Positions 10,575 to 21,659 of a DNA stretch of 64,000 bases are shown piece by piece. The stretch lies in assembly GCF_003265705.1 (NCBI RefSeq), contig NW_020313168.1, positions 2,692,950-2,756,949 of the forward strand, in the 5' to 3' direction. The notes under the pieces are model-generated. The model saw nothing but the letters and a program-made list of their open reading frames with translations. It was not told the DNA's origin and searched no databases. Origin of the DNA: Callorhinus ursinus. Lineage: Eukaryota; Chordata; Mammalia; Carnivora; Otariidae. A program made the translations under genes and the position numbers. The first letter of the stretch is position 1. Each line of letters starts with the position of its first letter.

Positions 10575-13500
10575 CTGCAAAGACAGAGCACGGGTGTCAC
10601 CGGCTGGAAGGCCGGGCCCCCAGGACACCTCAAAGCTGACACCTCCAGTGGCTTCCACCCCAGAGAAGCAGCCAGGAGGGAGCGATGCCGCACCAGCTTG
10701 CTCCGGAAGAGATCGGAAAAATCCTTGTGAGATTCCACGAGATGCAGTTAAAAGCAGAATGAGCAAGGGGCGCCTGGGTGGCTCAGTTGATTAAGCGACT
10801 GCCTTCGGCTCAGGTCATGATCCTGGAGTCCCGGGATCGAGTCCCGCATCGGGCTCCCTGCTCAGCGGGGAGTCTGCTTCTCCCTCTGACCCTCGCCCCT
10901 CTCATGTGCTCTCTCATTCTCTCTCTCAAATAAATGAAATCTTTAAAAAAACAAAAATAAAAAAAAATAAAAGCAGAATGAGCAGAACAAAGAACAGGTG
11001 GTTTGTGAAATCAGAGCCGAGCAACGAAGCAAAGAGCATGCGCGGTCACGTCCCAGGCACTACGGCCTTGAAGGGGGGGATGCTGGTTTGGCTCCAGGCT
11101 CCCTAGCAGACGGCTCAGAAAGGGAAGCGCAGAGCTTACGAGGCAGGCCAACTAGTGCGTGTAGGCACGCTCCGTAATCTGAAGCAAGGGGACACCCTGC
11201 CCCAATCCTCCCACTTGCAAATCGGACCCCTTCAGAACATTCCAGCACACAGGGGAACAAACTGCTGCCCTCCTGACTTCTGGGCGTCAGGGCGCCCTGT
11301 GTCTCACTGGGCTGGCATTTCCAAGGGCACACTTTAGGGAAACAGAGCCAATGCCGCTCCCTGCTGTGAAACTTGCGGGCCCTCAGCTGGGCACGATCCA
11401 ATCCAACCCGGAGCCTCAGAGCCTCCTTGCCCAGCCAGGCCCACGGCCTCTATGCCGCTTCCGTGGTCCCCAGCTGGTCACCCCAGCTGATGAGAGCCCA
11501 AGGCCACAGGACCCCCCCTACTCCCACCGTCCTGCTTGAAAGGAAGATTGTGAGGAGCAGGCCAGGGCGGACCGGCCAGCAAGCCTTAAAGCGAGGTTCT
11601 CACAGCCTCCCGAAGGGCGGTTTCTCGAAGTGACTGAGCTCTTGGCCACACAGTGTGGGTTCGGGATCCCGGGGCAGTGCCCTTGAGAAAGGAATCCTAG
11701 GCACATCCCAGACTGGGGCCGTGACCCTTCTCCCCACCCTGCCTCTGAACTGCTGAAGGGAGGGCACTGCCCCGGACCCCCAAGCGTGCGTCCCTGCGAG
11801 CTGCCCTGGTTGGCTGCGCCTGCTCAGTGAACCCCTGAGCACCCCGTGTGCATGAGTCCAGTTCTTTCCTGTTGCCCCAAGAGAGTGCTCGGCCGCCAAG
11901 TCTGACCCTGCCATCCCCTAGAAAGGGGTGCAGAAGGGACACCAAATGAACAAGAAAGCAGCTCTGGAGGGGATCAGCTGGGGCTGGGGCAGGGGCAGGG
12001 GCTTGCTGTTGCCCCCTGCTGGCAGAGGCACGCAGCCGCCAGCAAGGAAGGAGACAGGAGGCCAGGGTCTTCTGAGCCAGGGATGGACCTCTGTGGAAGA
12101 GCCAGTGCGATCCCCCTTCCCCAGAGCCCTCAACCCTCCTGCCTCTGCCTTCCACTCTGCGCAGAGGGGTGCGAGGACGGAAGCGGCCACCCACCTTGAG
12201 CTTGGAGTGCCGGCTACAGGACACCACCGTGTGCTTCCTTGGCCGGCCCCTGGGTCGCTTGCCTCTCTTCCGGTTCTGCACCTCCTTCTCGTGTTCCCTT
12301 AAGACAATCACCAGTCACAGTGGGAGAAGCCCTACATGACCTTTCCCAGCCCATCCCTTATATCCCAATAAAAACAACTTCACAAGAGTCAAAAAAACCC
12401 AAAACAACAACAAACAAACAAACAAGGTGGGAGAAGCCCTGTGCACACACCCTCTCCCACCACACGGGAACCCCAGGCCGCCAAACACCGCCCCTCCATA
12501 CTCCAGGCCTGCGGCAGCTTATCCTCAGTCCCACCGCAAACATGTGCCATTCACGAACATGCCCAAGGCAGACGTCTAGATCCTTCTCCTTCCAATATGC
12601 TATTAGTTTTTTACCTATAGCTTTTATTGCATTTGGGTAAAAATGAGTGAAAGAAATTTCAGCAAAGCCGGGAAAGGAACAATTCTCCAGTTTTCCCAGA
12701 CTCCTCTTCAGACAGCCCCGTGCTAATCCCGGCCACTTTCCACGGGGAGAATGTTTCGTGGAACTTCTAGAATGCAGCCCACTAGAAGGAGCCTTCGTTG
12801 TCCCACGGTCCAACCCCAGGGCTCCAAACAAGAGTCGCGGGCTGGCAGACAAGGACCACTGGCCCCAGCCTCTGCCCCTCCGGTCTGCGAGCACTGGTCA
12901 GGGGAACCAAGGGCTCTGGTGCCACCCTGCACTCTGGTCTTCCCAGAGCCAGTGCCCTTGGCTCACTTCCGACTTCCTTTTCCTAACACCTCTCTGTTCC
13001 TAGATTGTGCTCTTGACAGATGCGCTGGAGGTGCCTGATCCCGAAGTGGCTGGAGCTCAAAGCCCGCACCTCCGGTAGCACACCCTTAATCAGCTCCCAG
13101 AACGCGGGGTCATGAAGCCAAGAAAGCTGCCTCCGGCCCCACCCCCAGAGAAAGCTTCTATTGCAGGCCACCCTGGGGAAAAGGCTGATTCAGAGACGCT
13201 TCCCAGTAATTAAAAGGGGCAACTGTCATCTTGTTGGGGCCTGGAAGGCGCTCTCTTAAAGAATCCAATTAGTACAACCAGACAGAACTCATACTCTCCG
13301 AAGCAGCCCCCAACCTGTCTCCCAGAAGGATGGGGGCATCCCCTGGGTCTCCTCTGCTGACACATTAACCTGCACCTGCAGATTCTGAATCTCAGACCTG
13401 CCCTTACAAACGCCACCCCACCCCCAAGTACGGGACTGCCAGCTCCTAGTTTAGGGGGGAGGCTGTCGCCTGGGTGCAGAAGGGGAGACACCCACCTTCC

Positions 13501-15927
13501 CAGATTTCTCTTCCCCATGATGTAAGTCAGATCACCCCATGCTTGTTTTCAACTCTCACACCTCCTGGATATTTCACCCTCGTCCTTGTCTGCTATGCAA
13601 TAACCGAAAAGGACACACACTCTTTCAGCAGCTAGGCGGCTGTGTCTTGCAGAGAAACGGACCAGCTCCCGCCACCCCTCGTCCCCTGCCCAGGCTTACA
13701 AGACCCGAATTATGAATTCAACAGCGGACAAATTACTGATGAGCTTTTCCAAAGGTATGGAGGCAAGCATACGCTGGCCTCGTCTCTCCTAACTCTGCTC
13801 AAAGCCCATCTTTACTTGCTTCCCACTGCATGGCCTCTTGGAGAAGACCCTGCTACAATGGGGGTAAAAAGCGGACCAGAGAACAAGCAGGCCAGATGGA
13901 AGAGCTGCTGAGCAACTCGTTTATCTGCGTCTATCAACAGGGCAACCCACAGCAAAGTCACCCCCCACCCCCCGCACTGTGCTTAGGGACACTGCTCCCT
14001 GGCCCCCCCTGCCCGGAGGCGGGCCCCCCCCCCCCACCTGCCCCTCATCACCCTTTTGCCTATCTGAAGGAGGTCTCTCTTAACCCAGCTCTATCTAAAA
14101 CTGGAGATGACATCTAAAATCACAGAAGCAAGTTTGTCCCCTGAGACTTGCAAGGGTGGTCCACCCCCCCCACCCCTGTACCACCTGTTTTGCAGTCTAA
14201 AGAAAAATAAATGTGTCGCTTCCGGTACAGAACCCACTAACTTTCTGCTGTGCTGCTTCAGCTCCCTCTCTGGGCCTTCCCTTGCTCCATGGCACCCTCA
14301 GGGAGCACTGGGCGGCCAGACCACTATTTGTACGGCAAACCTGCCATCCTAGTTCTTATTAGTACTGTTGACAAATGACTCAACAGAAAAGGCCAACAAG
14401 AGAAGCCATAACTTTTCAGAAAGGAACCAAGAAGGTTCATTTTTGCAAGTATGGCTGTGAGAAGGACCCAGAGCAGCACTAATGCAGTGACTTCCGAGCT
14501 CTGGACACGGCGCTGGCCAGCCAAGGGAAGGCAGGGGAGGGGCTCATCTGGGACCTCAAAGCTCGGCCCACCTCCACCGACAGCCCCAGCACAGGAGGCC
14601 CTCAGACCACAGCCCAAGCCCAGGACCCCTGGAAGGCCTGCTTGGCCCTGAACCACAACAGGACAGGCCACGGTCTCCCCAATACTCTCCCCCTTCCCAC
14701 ACGTGCTGTTAACTTTCTCACTTCTTCTGGAAGGCCAGGAGCAGCCTTGGGTCCAAGATATTTTCCTCTGGCTCCCAGCTGTTATGTCTGTAAAAGCAAA
14801 ACGCAAGGCGTCAAGAAACACCAGGCCGGGAAAGGCCACTTCAGAAACCAGCTGGAGTGGGGCCGCCCCCTTGCCCTCCAATCCCTGCTGATGGCAAGGG
14901 CACCGGGGTGCTGTGGCAGAGTCCCCCTAAATCCCACCTGTGCCTAGGATGAGTTCCTGGAGACTGGGGGCCTTAAGGCCAATACCCCAGCCCCAAACTC
15001 CAAGGGAAACCACCACCTCAATCCTCAATTAACTAACATGCGGCCTCAGGAAAACTCCACAGTCTCCCCCTGGGAGGAAAAACAAATCCCAATAAAATGG
15101 GAAGTTGCCGGGAGGGAAGCCCCCAAAGCCTGGCCCGGATCCAGCGAGGGAAGGGAAGGCTGCTCCAGGATGCAGGGAGGGGCAGGCCGAGGGGCACAGA
15201 AGCGCTGCCCAAAGATTCAGAACAATGTGGCTGGCGCCCGAGCGAGCGCGGGCGAGGGCACCCGGAGGGGAAAGCAAAGAAAGAAAAGTGGGGTCCGGGA
15301 AGAAAGGGGAAACGGGTGTGCCCGAGGGGCTGTAAACAGAGCCCCTTCCGGGGATGCCAAGTCCCCTTCCATACTTTAAAAAGGGGGGGGAAGGCGCCCT
15401 TACACCCATCAATAGGAAGCTCAGGTTACAGTGGGGAAAATATGGACGGGAGAAGGGGGGGTTCACGTCCCGCGGGGAGGGCTGAGGCGGGCCGGGGGCG
15501 CAAGCAACAAATGGGCGCGGGTGGAGCGCGCGGCCGGAGGGGCTTCCGGGGGAGGCCGCCCAGCCCCGCGCCCCGCGGGCCCGTAAACAAAGGGCTGCCC
15601 CGCGCAAGGCTGCGCGCCCCCTTCCCGCCGAGCCCGCAGGGACCCCGCGAACTTCCCGCCCAGCGCGCGGACGCCCCCGCCCCCCCGGGGCCGAGGTGGC
15701 GCGGGCGGGAAGGCGCGCGCCGCGTCGTCGGGGACTCACTTGGAGGACCAGCCGCGCCACTTGACCAGGTACTCCAGCTTGCCCTGCAGGGAGAGAAGAG
15801 GCGCGTGAGCCGGGGCGGGCGGGCGCGGGGCGGGCGCGGACCGGGCCGCACGCACCTTGCGGAGCCGCTTGCTCAGGATGCACTCGGCGGCGAAGACCTG
15901 CTCGCCCACGCTGCTCAGCTCCTCCAT
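9276..15927 (-). CDS. CBX2: CBX2, chromobox protein 2 (five coding exons, complete)
   Basis: Spliced CDS: 15927-15856, 15783-15740, 14787-14722, 12297-12195, 10574-9276; 1584 bases, 527 residues (human about 532). CBX2 is the canonical PRC1 subunit that binds H3K27me3, recruits RING1/RNF2 and compacts chromatin. The chromodomain spans about residues 10-62, with aromatic-cage residues F12, W33 and W36. An AT-hook (KRPRGRPRK, about 74-82) is followed by a Ser/acid stretch ([20 protein letters not shown]), a second basic KKRGRKP motif, and the C-box at about 494-527 ending NLRHY. Every intron has GT/AG ends and the phases join exactly. The ATG at 15925-15927 matches the family start [12 protein letters not shown]. 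The gene converges with CBX8, and its promoter island is partly lost in an assembly gap. Intact and very probably functional. Confidence 0.97.
10766..10967 (+). repeat. SINEC element in CBX2 intron 4
   Basis: Complete tRNA-derived SINE starting GGGGCGCCTGGGTGGCTCAG and ending in an A-rich tail. Exact 17-base duplications (TAAAAGCAGAATGAGCA) at 10749-10765 and 10968-10984 mark the insertion. It is antisense to CBX2 and is the only SINE found in the first 18 kb. Confidence 0.95.
12009..12022 (-). promoter_or_regulatory. Candidate CTCF motif in CBX2 intron 4
   Basis: CCAGCAGGGGGCAA on the minus strand matches the CTCF core CCASYAGRKGGCRS at 13 of 14 positions. Occupancy is not shown by sequence alone. 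Confidence 0.4.
12195..12297 (-). CDS. CBX2: CBX2 coding exon 4 (AT-hook)
   Basis: 103 bases encoding [20 protein letters not shown] and the following [14 protein letters not shown]. Acceptor CTTAAG|G; donor AAG|GTGGGT. The frame stays open past the donor for 165 more codons (see findings). Confidence 0.95.
14722..14787 (-). CDS. CBX2: CBX2 coding exon 3
   Basis: 66 bases encoding [20 protein letters not shown] plus K and parts of the two flanking split Lys codons; this is the C-terminal helix of the chromodomain. Acceptor TTTTACAG|A; donor AGAA|GTGAG. Its phases fit exons 2 and 4 exactly. Confidence 0.95.
15740..15783 (-). CDS. CBX2: CBX2 coding exon 2
   Basis: 44 bases encoding [14 protein letters not shown], which holds cage residues W33 and W36. 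Acceptor CTGCAG|GGC; donor AA|GTGAGT splits Lys39. Confidence 0.96.
15856..15927 (-). CDS. CBX2: CBX2 coding exon 1
   Basis: Encodes residues 1-24 ([16 protein letters not shown]...KRLRK), the first strand of the chromodomain with cage residue F12. Donor AAG|GTGCGT, phase 0. The following intron is only 72 bases (15784-15855). Confidence 0.96.
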
Positions 15928-15986
15928 GCTGCCGCGCGCGCCCGCCCCGACCGCGGCGCCCGCCGCTCCCCGCACAGCCGCCGCCG

Positions 15987-16386
15987 NNNNNNNNNNNNNN
16001 NNNNNNNNNNNNNNNNNNNNNNNNNNNNNNNNNNNNNNNNNNNNNNNNNNNNNNNNNNNNNNNNNNNNNNNNNNNNNNNNNNNNNNNNNNNNNNNNNNNN
16101 NNNNNNNNNNNNNNNNNNNNNNNNNNNNNNNNNNNNNNNNNNNNNNNNNNNNNNNNNNNNNNNNNNNNNNNNNNNNNNNNNNNNNNNNNNNNNNNNNNNN
16201 NNNNNNNNNNNNNNNNNNNNNNNNNNNNNNNNNNNNNNNNNNNNNNNNNNNNNNNNNNNNNNNNNNNNNNNNNNNNNNNNNNNNNNNNNNNNNNNNNNNN
16301 NNNNNNNNNNNNNNNNNNNNNNNNNNNNNNNNNNNNNNNNNNNNNNNNNNNNNNNNNNNNNNNNNNNNNNNNNNNNNNNNNNNNNN
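15987..16386. other. Assembly gap (400 N) at the CBX2 promoter
   Basis: A run of 400 N begins 60 bases upstream of the CBX2 ATG. The flanks are extremely GC-rich (CCGCCGCCG and CGCCCCCGCGCC), the usual cause of sequencing drop-out. The missing DNA probably contains the CBX2 5' UTR and possibly the main start site. Confidence 0.98.
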
Positions 16387-16510
16387 CACCGCCCCCGCGC
16401 CCCCGCGCCGCGCCCGGCCCGCGCCCGCCCCCGCGGGCCGACCTGGTCAGGCGCTGGCCAATGGGCGCGCGGGGGCGGGCGAGGGGGCGGGGCGCGCATT
16501 GTTCGCGGCG
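16387..16510 (-). promoter_or_regulatory. CBX2: CBX2 promoter-proximal elements
   Basis: Distal side of the gap. An inverted CCAAT box (CCAAT at 16458-16462 on plus) lies next to GC boxes GGGGGCGGGC (16471-16480) and GGGGGCGGGGC (about 16483-16493), with no TATA box. This suits a TATA-less CpG-island promoter reading toward CBX2. The start site itself cannot be placed because of the gap. Confidence 0.55.
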
Positions 16511-18090
16511 GGCTCGGCCTCGCGCCCGGGGTTGGGGTCCCGCGCGCTCGGGGGCCGGGCCGGGGGCGCGGGCAGGTCCCTCCGAGCAGGAAAGGCGCCT
16601 GGGGGGCCTGGGACCCGGGGGCCGCGCGCCAAGCCCAGCTTGGGCCGCCCCTTGGGGCGCGCCCGGCCTCCTCCGAACTTCGCTTTCCGGGCAAAAAGCC
16701 ATTGTTCTGGCCCGAAGCGGGGAAGTGGGCCGCTTCCTGCCCCGGCCTCCGAGGGGCGCCGCTGCGGGGCCCCACCCGCCCTCTACCCTTCCGCGCAGTG
16801 GTCCCTCGGTTTGGGGCAGAAGTCTCTTGTTTTGCGCGGGAGCCAAACGGGCCGGGGGCGGGGAAGGAATGGGAGACAAAGTACTGGAGCGGGGGAGCAG
16901 TCTAGCTTGTTTCCCCCCAAAGGCGAGAGAGGAAAATGCATCAGATGAAGAGGCGAGCAGCTCCGTGTTCTTTCTTCTGGCTGTGAAGAGTGGAACCCAG
17001 CCCCCAAGATTTAGGGCGCGCGTAGGGAGAAAAGCAACTGCACCTTTTCTTACTTTTCTTTCATGGTTCTGATGAAATGAATGTGGGGGTGGGAGCGAGG
17101 TTTGAGGAGCTGGTTCTAAACTAGGACTAGGTCTCTAAGGGGCCCGCTGGGATCTGGGGTTGTGTCCTTTGGAGCGATTGCACGCGACCCGAAAGGAGAC
17201 CTCGTTTAGAAGGGAGTGGCCTGGAGTCTGTGGGGTCATCGTGGGCCGGCTGCCTTTTATTTTCTTCTGCTGAGATCCGTATTCCATGGAGCAACTCCCC
17301 CTTAAATCATTTAGGTCTTGAATCAGACCAAGTCAAACTCGTAATAAAGGAGATGTACACCAGCCTTAACTTTTTCCGCATCAAGACAGTATAACTCAAT
17401 GAAAATCCATTTTCTGGTTTTGCTTCTCCCTTGAACGCACCTGCACAGTGCTCTCTCTGCTGAGCAAATCAGAAAGTCGTTTCTTGTTGCAGGGGAATGT
17501 CTAAAAGTAATTTTTGATCGTTAAAGCCATATTTATAAAGATTCTGCAGGAGAAATATATTTTGTTGTTGTTGTTGTTGTTGTTTTAACCGAAACGCCTG
17601 CTGTAAAAATTGGGAACTGCAGGAGCCCATCTTTCGATTTCTGGCGTGTTCTGCAGTTTATTTGGCTAAGTATGTTACATTCATTTGATATCCTGGAGAG
17701 ACTTTGGGTAACATACGCAAACTTAGAATCTGCTTTCCAGGAAGGAAGGAGGGGAGGACTCGCTTGGGGGCTTGGGGGTGGAAATGATGGCTCACTCTGG
17801 AGGGGCCGCAGCCCAGAACCCTTGTTTTGGGATGAAACCTGCAATCCTGGGGTGCAGAGTCGCTTACAGTCTCCAGCTCTTTTTGTGTCCCTATCTTCTG
17901 GAACTAGGCAGTAAATTGTGGGGTTGAAGCCAAGGGGGTATTTATTGTAATCCTAAAAATAGCTGGATCAGTTTCAACTCAGGTTTCCTTGCAGTTTGTC
18001 TTGGGTGTGAGGTTTTTGCCCTGGAAGTTTCCAGTTTCCTCTTGGTGATATATGGTTCCCCGGGTTACTTGCTTAATTTTTTTTTTTTTA
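16511..18090. other. CBX2 upstream flank
   Basis: The CpG-island shoulder extends to about 16900 and then becomes ordinary unique sequence. A (TTG)n microsatellite lies at about 17561-17585. No gene was recognised. Long open frames running through the N gap are artefacts. Confidence 0.5.
17561..17585 (+). repeat. (TTG)n microsatellite
   Basis: About eight TTG units, AT-rich flanks. Confidence 0.9.
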
Positions 18091-18104
18091 AGGAAAGGAA
18101 GCAT

Positions 18105-18306
18105 GGGGCACCTGGGTGGGTCCATCGTTAAGCGTCTGCTTTCCGCTCAGGTCATGATTCCTGGGTCCTGGGATCGAGTCCCCAGTCGGGCTCCCTGCTC
18201 GGCGGGAAGCCTGCTTCTCCCTCTCCCACTCCCCCTGCTTGTGTTCCCTCTCTCGCTGTCTCTCTCTTTGTCAAATAAATAAATACAAGTCTTTAAAAAA
18301 AAAAAA
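18105..18306 (+). repeat. SINEC element
   Basis: Forward copy ending in a poly-A tail. Target duplications AAGGAAAGGAAGC at 18090-18102 and 18307-18319. Confidence 0.93.
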
Positions 18307-18319
18307 AAGGAAAGGAAGC

Positions 18320-21165
18320 TTAAAAAGGGGAATTCTTTCTTGCCCTGAGAAATAAGTTTGTCTAGAATTTGATCCTAACCTATGAAAAAAAAAAATCAAT
18401 TTCCTGGAAAGTTTAACACATACCTTGTCTGTTCAACTGCAAATACCCAGTTTGGGTAAAATAGTGTTTAGATAATTTATTTGGAGGCACAGATAATGAC
18501 AGATTTGACTAGAATTAAAGGAGTAGATAAATAGGGTGAGGGTTGATCCAAAATGTGTAAAGTGTTCCATAAAAACAAAACCGGAAGAAGGCAGAAGGGA
18601 ATAATGATAACTCCAGCTAATCCAATTGGGTCAAAACACGGGTTTGGGCTCCAGCAGATTCTGTCTTCCGTTCTGTCTCATTGAGGAATTATTAAGACAA
18701 GTCCGAACTCATTATTTTCTTACTCATGCAGCAAAGAGTTACTCAGCACTTGCTGTCAGCCCGGCATGACGAGACGGGGTCTGGAGCCTGCAGCAGTGCT
18801 GTCTGAAAGAGCTTTCCGAGCCGATGGGGGTGGCTGGTGTCTGCCCTCTTCCCCGCCGTCGCCATCCACCATCCGTAGCTACTGGTGAGCACGTGAAATG
18901 TGACTAGTGCTACTGAGGAATTGAATTTTTAATTGTATTTAATTTTAAGTAACTGAAAGTTAAATCGTCCCATGTAGCTAGAGGTCATGTTCCTGGACAG
19001 TCCAGGTCCACAGGGATGCCAGGGGTAGACTCTAAGCACGTAGCAGGCAGAAGTATCACAGGTATGTGATTGAATCCTGGAGCATAGTTTGCTCACACTC
19101 CCACGTAGGCTTTCTTGCATTCAAGAATGTCTGCGACCTGTCCAGGAAGATCTTAGACATGCAGGCATATAGGAGTGCATTCAGACCAAGCACTTCGTTG
19201 AATGCCATTTTCTTTCTAGGCAATTGACAGTGCCAATGACAAATATTAACTCATTGGTGTCTGAGTTATCGCTGAGAAACGAGCAGCAGTTTTCATGCTG
19301 CTCCTCTGAATCGAGAAGCCGAGGCGGGGAGCAAGGAATGGTGGTGTCCCTCCCGAGTGAATGGAAGTCAGGGCTCGAGATGAAGCCAGCATCCCATGCT
19401 CTGCTACCTTTGGCAGCGAAAACTAAGCGCCATGAGTCGTGCCTTACAAAGCAGCTTCAGGGCAGCTCTTCGTTCCTACAGATACTGTCTCCAGACTACA
19501 GTCGGGTCTGGCCGTGAAAGGAGGACCCACCACCACGCACACCCGGCACGCAGGGCAGTTTGCGTGGGGTGAACTCAGGACCTACTATAATACATTGCCC
19601 CATCTTTAATACGTAACGTGATGATTTGTCCCCCACCAGGTCCCCTCGCATTTGCAAGGCTGAGGTGTGACTGACGGGCGAGCCGTGTTATGGGACTCTG
19701 ACTCTGTGTACGCAGGGGATAAGTATTGTGTATGCGTGACACATGGTGTTTAGGTGTCAGAACTCGAGTAAACGTAAGCATAGCTAGGGCGTTTGCAGAA
19801 GTCCTCAATCTTTCAGTTTGCCTAAGAACTCCCTGGGCAGGCAGCCAAATACTGACCCCCGGGCCCCACCCCAGAGGTCCTGACCCAGGAGACGCCGAGG
19901 CTGTCTGCAGCTCTCATTGTTGAGAATGCTTCTTACAAAGGGCAGCCTGTCCGAGCCCTCCTTCTACACAGGAGGAAAAGGAATCCTAAATGGCTTCCGA
20001 TCTCATGCCCTTGGATCGGGTCCTGCCATTTCCCACAGGTGCCTGGTGGGGGAGGCCAGGCCAGGTGTGGAAGGAGCTCAGCAGCCTGCGCTCAGTAGGC
20101 CCTCCAGGGCTGACCGAGACAGCTGCAGGCTTTCAAGCTCCTGGGACAACCCTCCTCCGCCCCTAAATATCCGCACAAACTGGACCTCTCCACCTTGGAT
20201 GCTTGGAGCAGCGGAGGCTAAGGAATACTATTAACAAGTGGTGAAAAGTGGACAGTTAACCAACTGCTTTATGAGTTTGCTTTGGTGACCACACCACAGC
20301 CCCCGTGGGAGATCTCCCATTGCAGAAGGCTTTTATTTTAAACGCTGTCCTTTATTAATTTTGCAATCTAATCAGTCCCCGATTCCAGTGTCTTACTGTT
20401 AGAAATAGTGCAGTGATGAACGTCTTTATGTTTGCCCATGCAGGGTGCTAGCACATCTAGAATAACATGCCTAGATTTTGTATTAAAGGGCACGGGGATC
20501 TGCCGTTTTTGTTCGGAATTGTCCAACAGTCCCCGAAGGTCTGCACCGACTTATACTCCTGCCCCAGATCGGCCGGCTTGACTCTGTCCCCACGTTCTCA
20601 GCAGACCTAGGAGTTCTAAGTCCATCTGAACATACTCGACCCTTGGCGGGTTTCGGTGGTGTTCTAACGCAAATTAATCACGTCTGTTACATGTCCCACA
20701 TCTGCTTTTTTTCAAGACCTTTGCCTGGTGCAGAATTGTTCGAGTATAAAACGATTTTATAAGCGCAGTTTTTTCCAGTGTGAAATGCATTATTTTCACA
20801 AATTTAAAAATAACTTACACTTAACAAAGTTTTAAAATCAAGGGTGAAACCCTTACTTGAACACCATTAATTAGTTTGGGGATTCAAAGCAGTAAACAAA
20901 AGCCCATTTATGAGTTTGCTAATTGGTCTTTCTGGCTGCTGGAGGTGGTCTCAAGTGTCCTCTATAAATCCTTTGAGCACCACCGATAAAGCCACGGACT
21001 CCGGGCTCCGGGAACGGGGGTTCTGAGACCTGCGTTACAAATCCCCCTCTGAGTCAAACGCACTTCCTATCTCAATGCCTTCATGCGTTGGGACACTTTT
21101 GTCTAAAAGAGCCCAAAGAAATGTCATTTAGGTCACACAAAACAAGAGATTTTCATTGCTTTTTA
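18320..21165. other. Intergenic DNA, no gene recognised
   Basis: Mixed unique sequence and old fragments. 20340-20690 resembles the 3' region of an ancient LINE in antisense. The open frame near 19224-19517 has no domain and no splice context that I would support. Confidence 0.5.
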
Positions 21166-21180
21166 AAATCCTGCTGCTTT

Positions 21181-21399
21181 TTTTTTAAAGATGATATTTA
21201 TTTATTTGAGAGAGAGCAAGAGAGAGAGAGCGTGCACATGAGCAGGGGGAGGGGCAGAGGAAGAGGGAGAGAGAATCCTCAAGCAGAGTCCCACTGAGCA
21301 GGGAGCCTGACGTGGGGCTTGATCCCACGACCCTGAGATCCTGACCCAAGCCGAATCCAAGAGTCAGTCACTCAACCGACGGAGCCACTCAGGCAGCCC
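21181..21399 (-). repeat. SINEC element, old and diverged
   Basis: Reverse copy with a decayed body. Flanked by ATCCTGCTGCTTT duplications at about 21168-21180 and 21401-21413. Confidence 0.85.
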
Positions 21400-21449
21400 A
21401 ATCCTGCTGCTTTTTGATGAAAAAATATGAAGATAAGTCCAAAGGACAC

Positions 21450-21646
21450 ATTTTATTTTTATTTTTATTTATTTTTAAAGATTTTATTTATTCATTTGAG
21501 AGAGCACGAGTGAGCATGAGTGGGAGGGGCAGAGGGACAGGGAGAAGCAGACTCCCCGAGCTCCCCTGGGGCTAGATCCCAGGACCCTGAGATCATGATT
21601 TGAGCCAAAGGCAGACGCTTAACCAACTGAGCCACCCAGGTGCCCC
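21450..21646 (-). repeat. SINEC element
   Basis: Reverse copy (AAAGATTTTATTTATTC ... GCCACCCAGGTGCCCC) flanked by AAAGGACAC at 21441-21449 and 21647-21655. Confidence 0.92.
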
Positions 21647-21659
21647 AAAGGACACTTTT

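Noticed and set aside
10766..10967. tRNA gene
   Set aside because: The tRNA-like start belongs to SINEC elements; no copy here folds as an intact tRNA as read by eye.
15029..16948. Open frames of about 360-616 codons on both strands across 15.0-16.9 kb
   Set aside because: They run through the 400-N gap and GC-rich flanks; only the CBX2 exon 1 and 2 portions are real.
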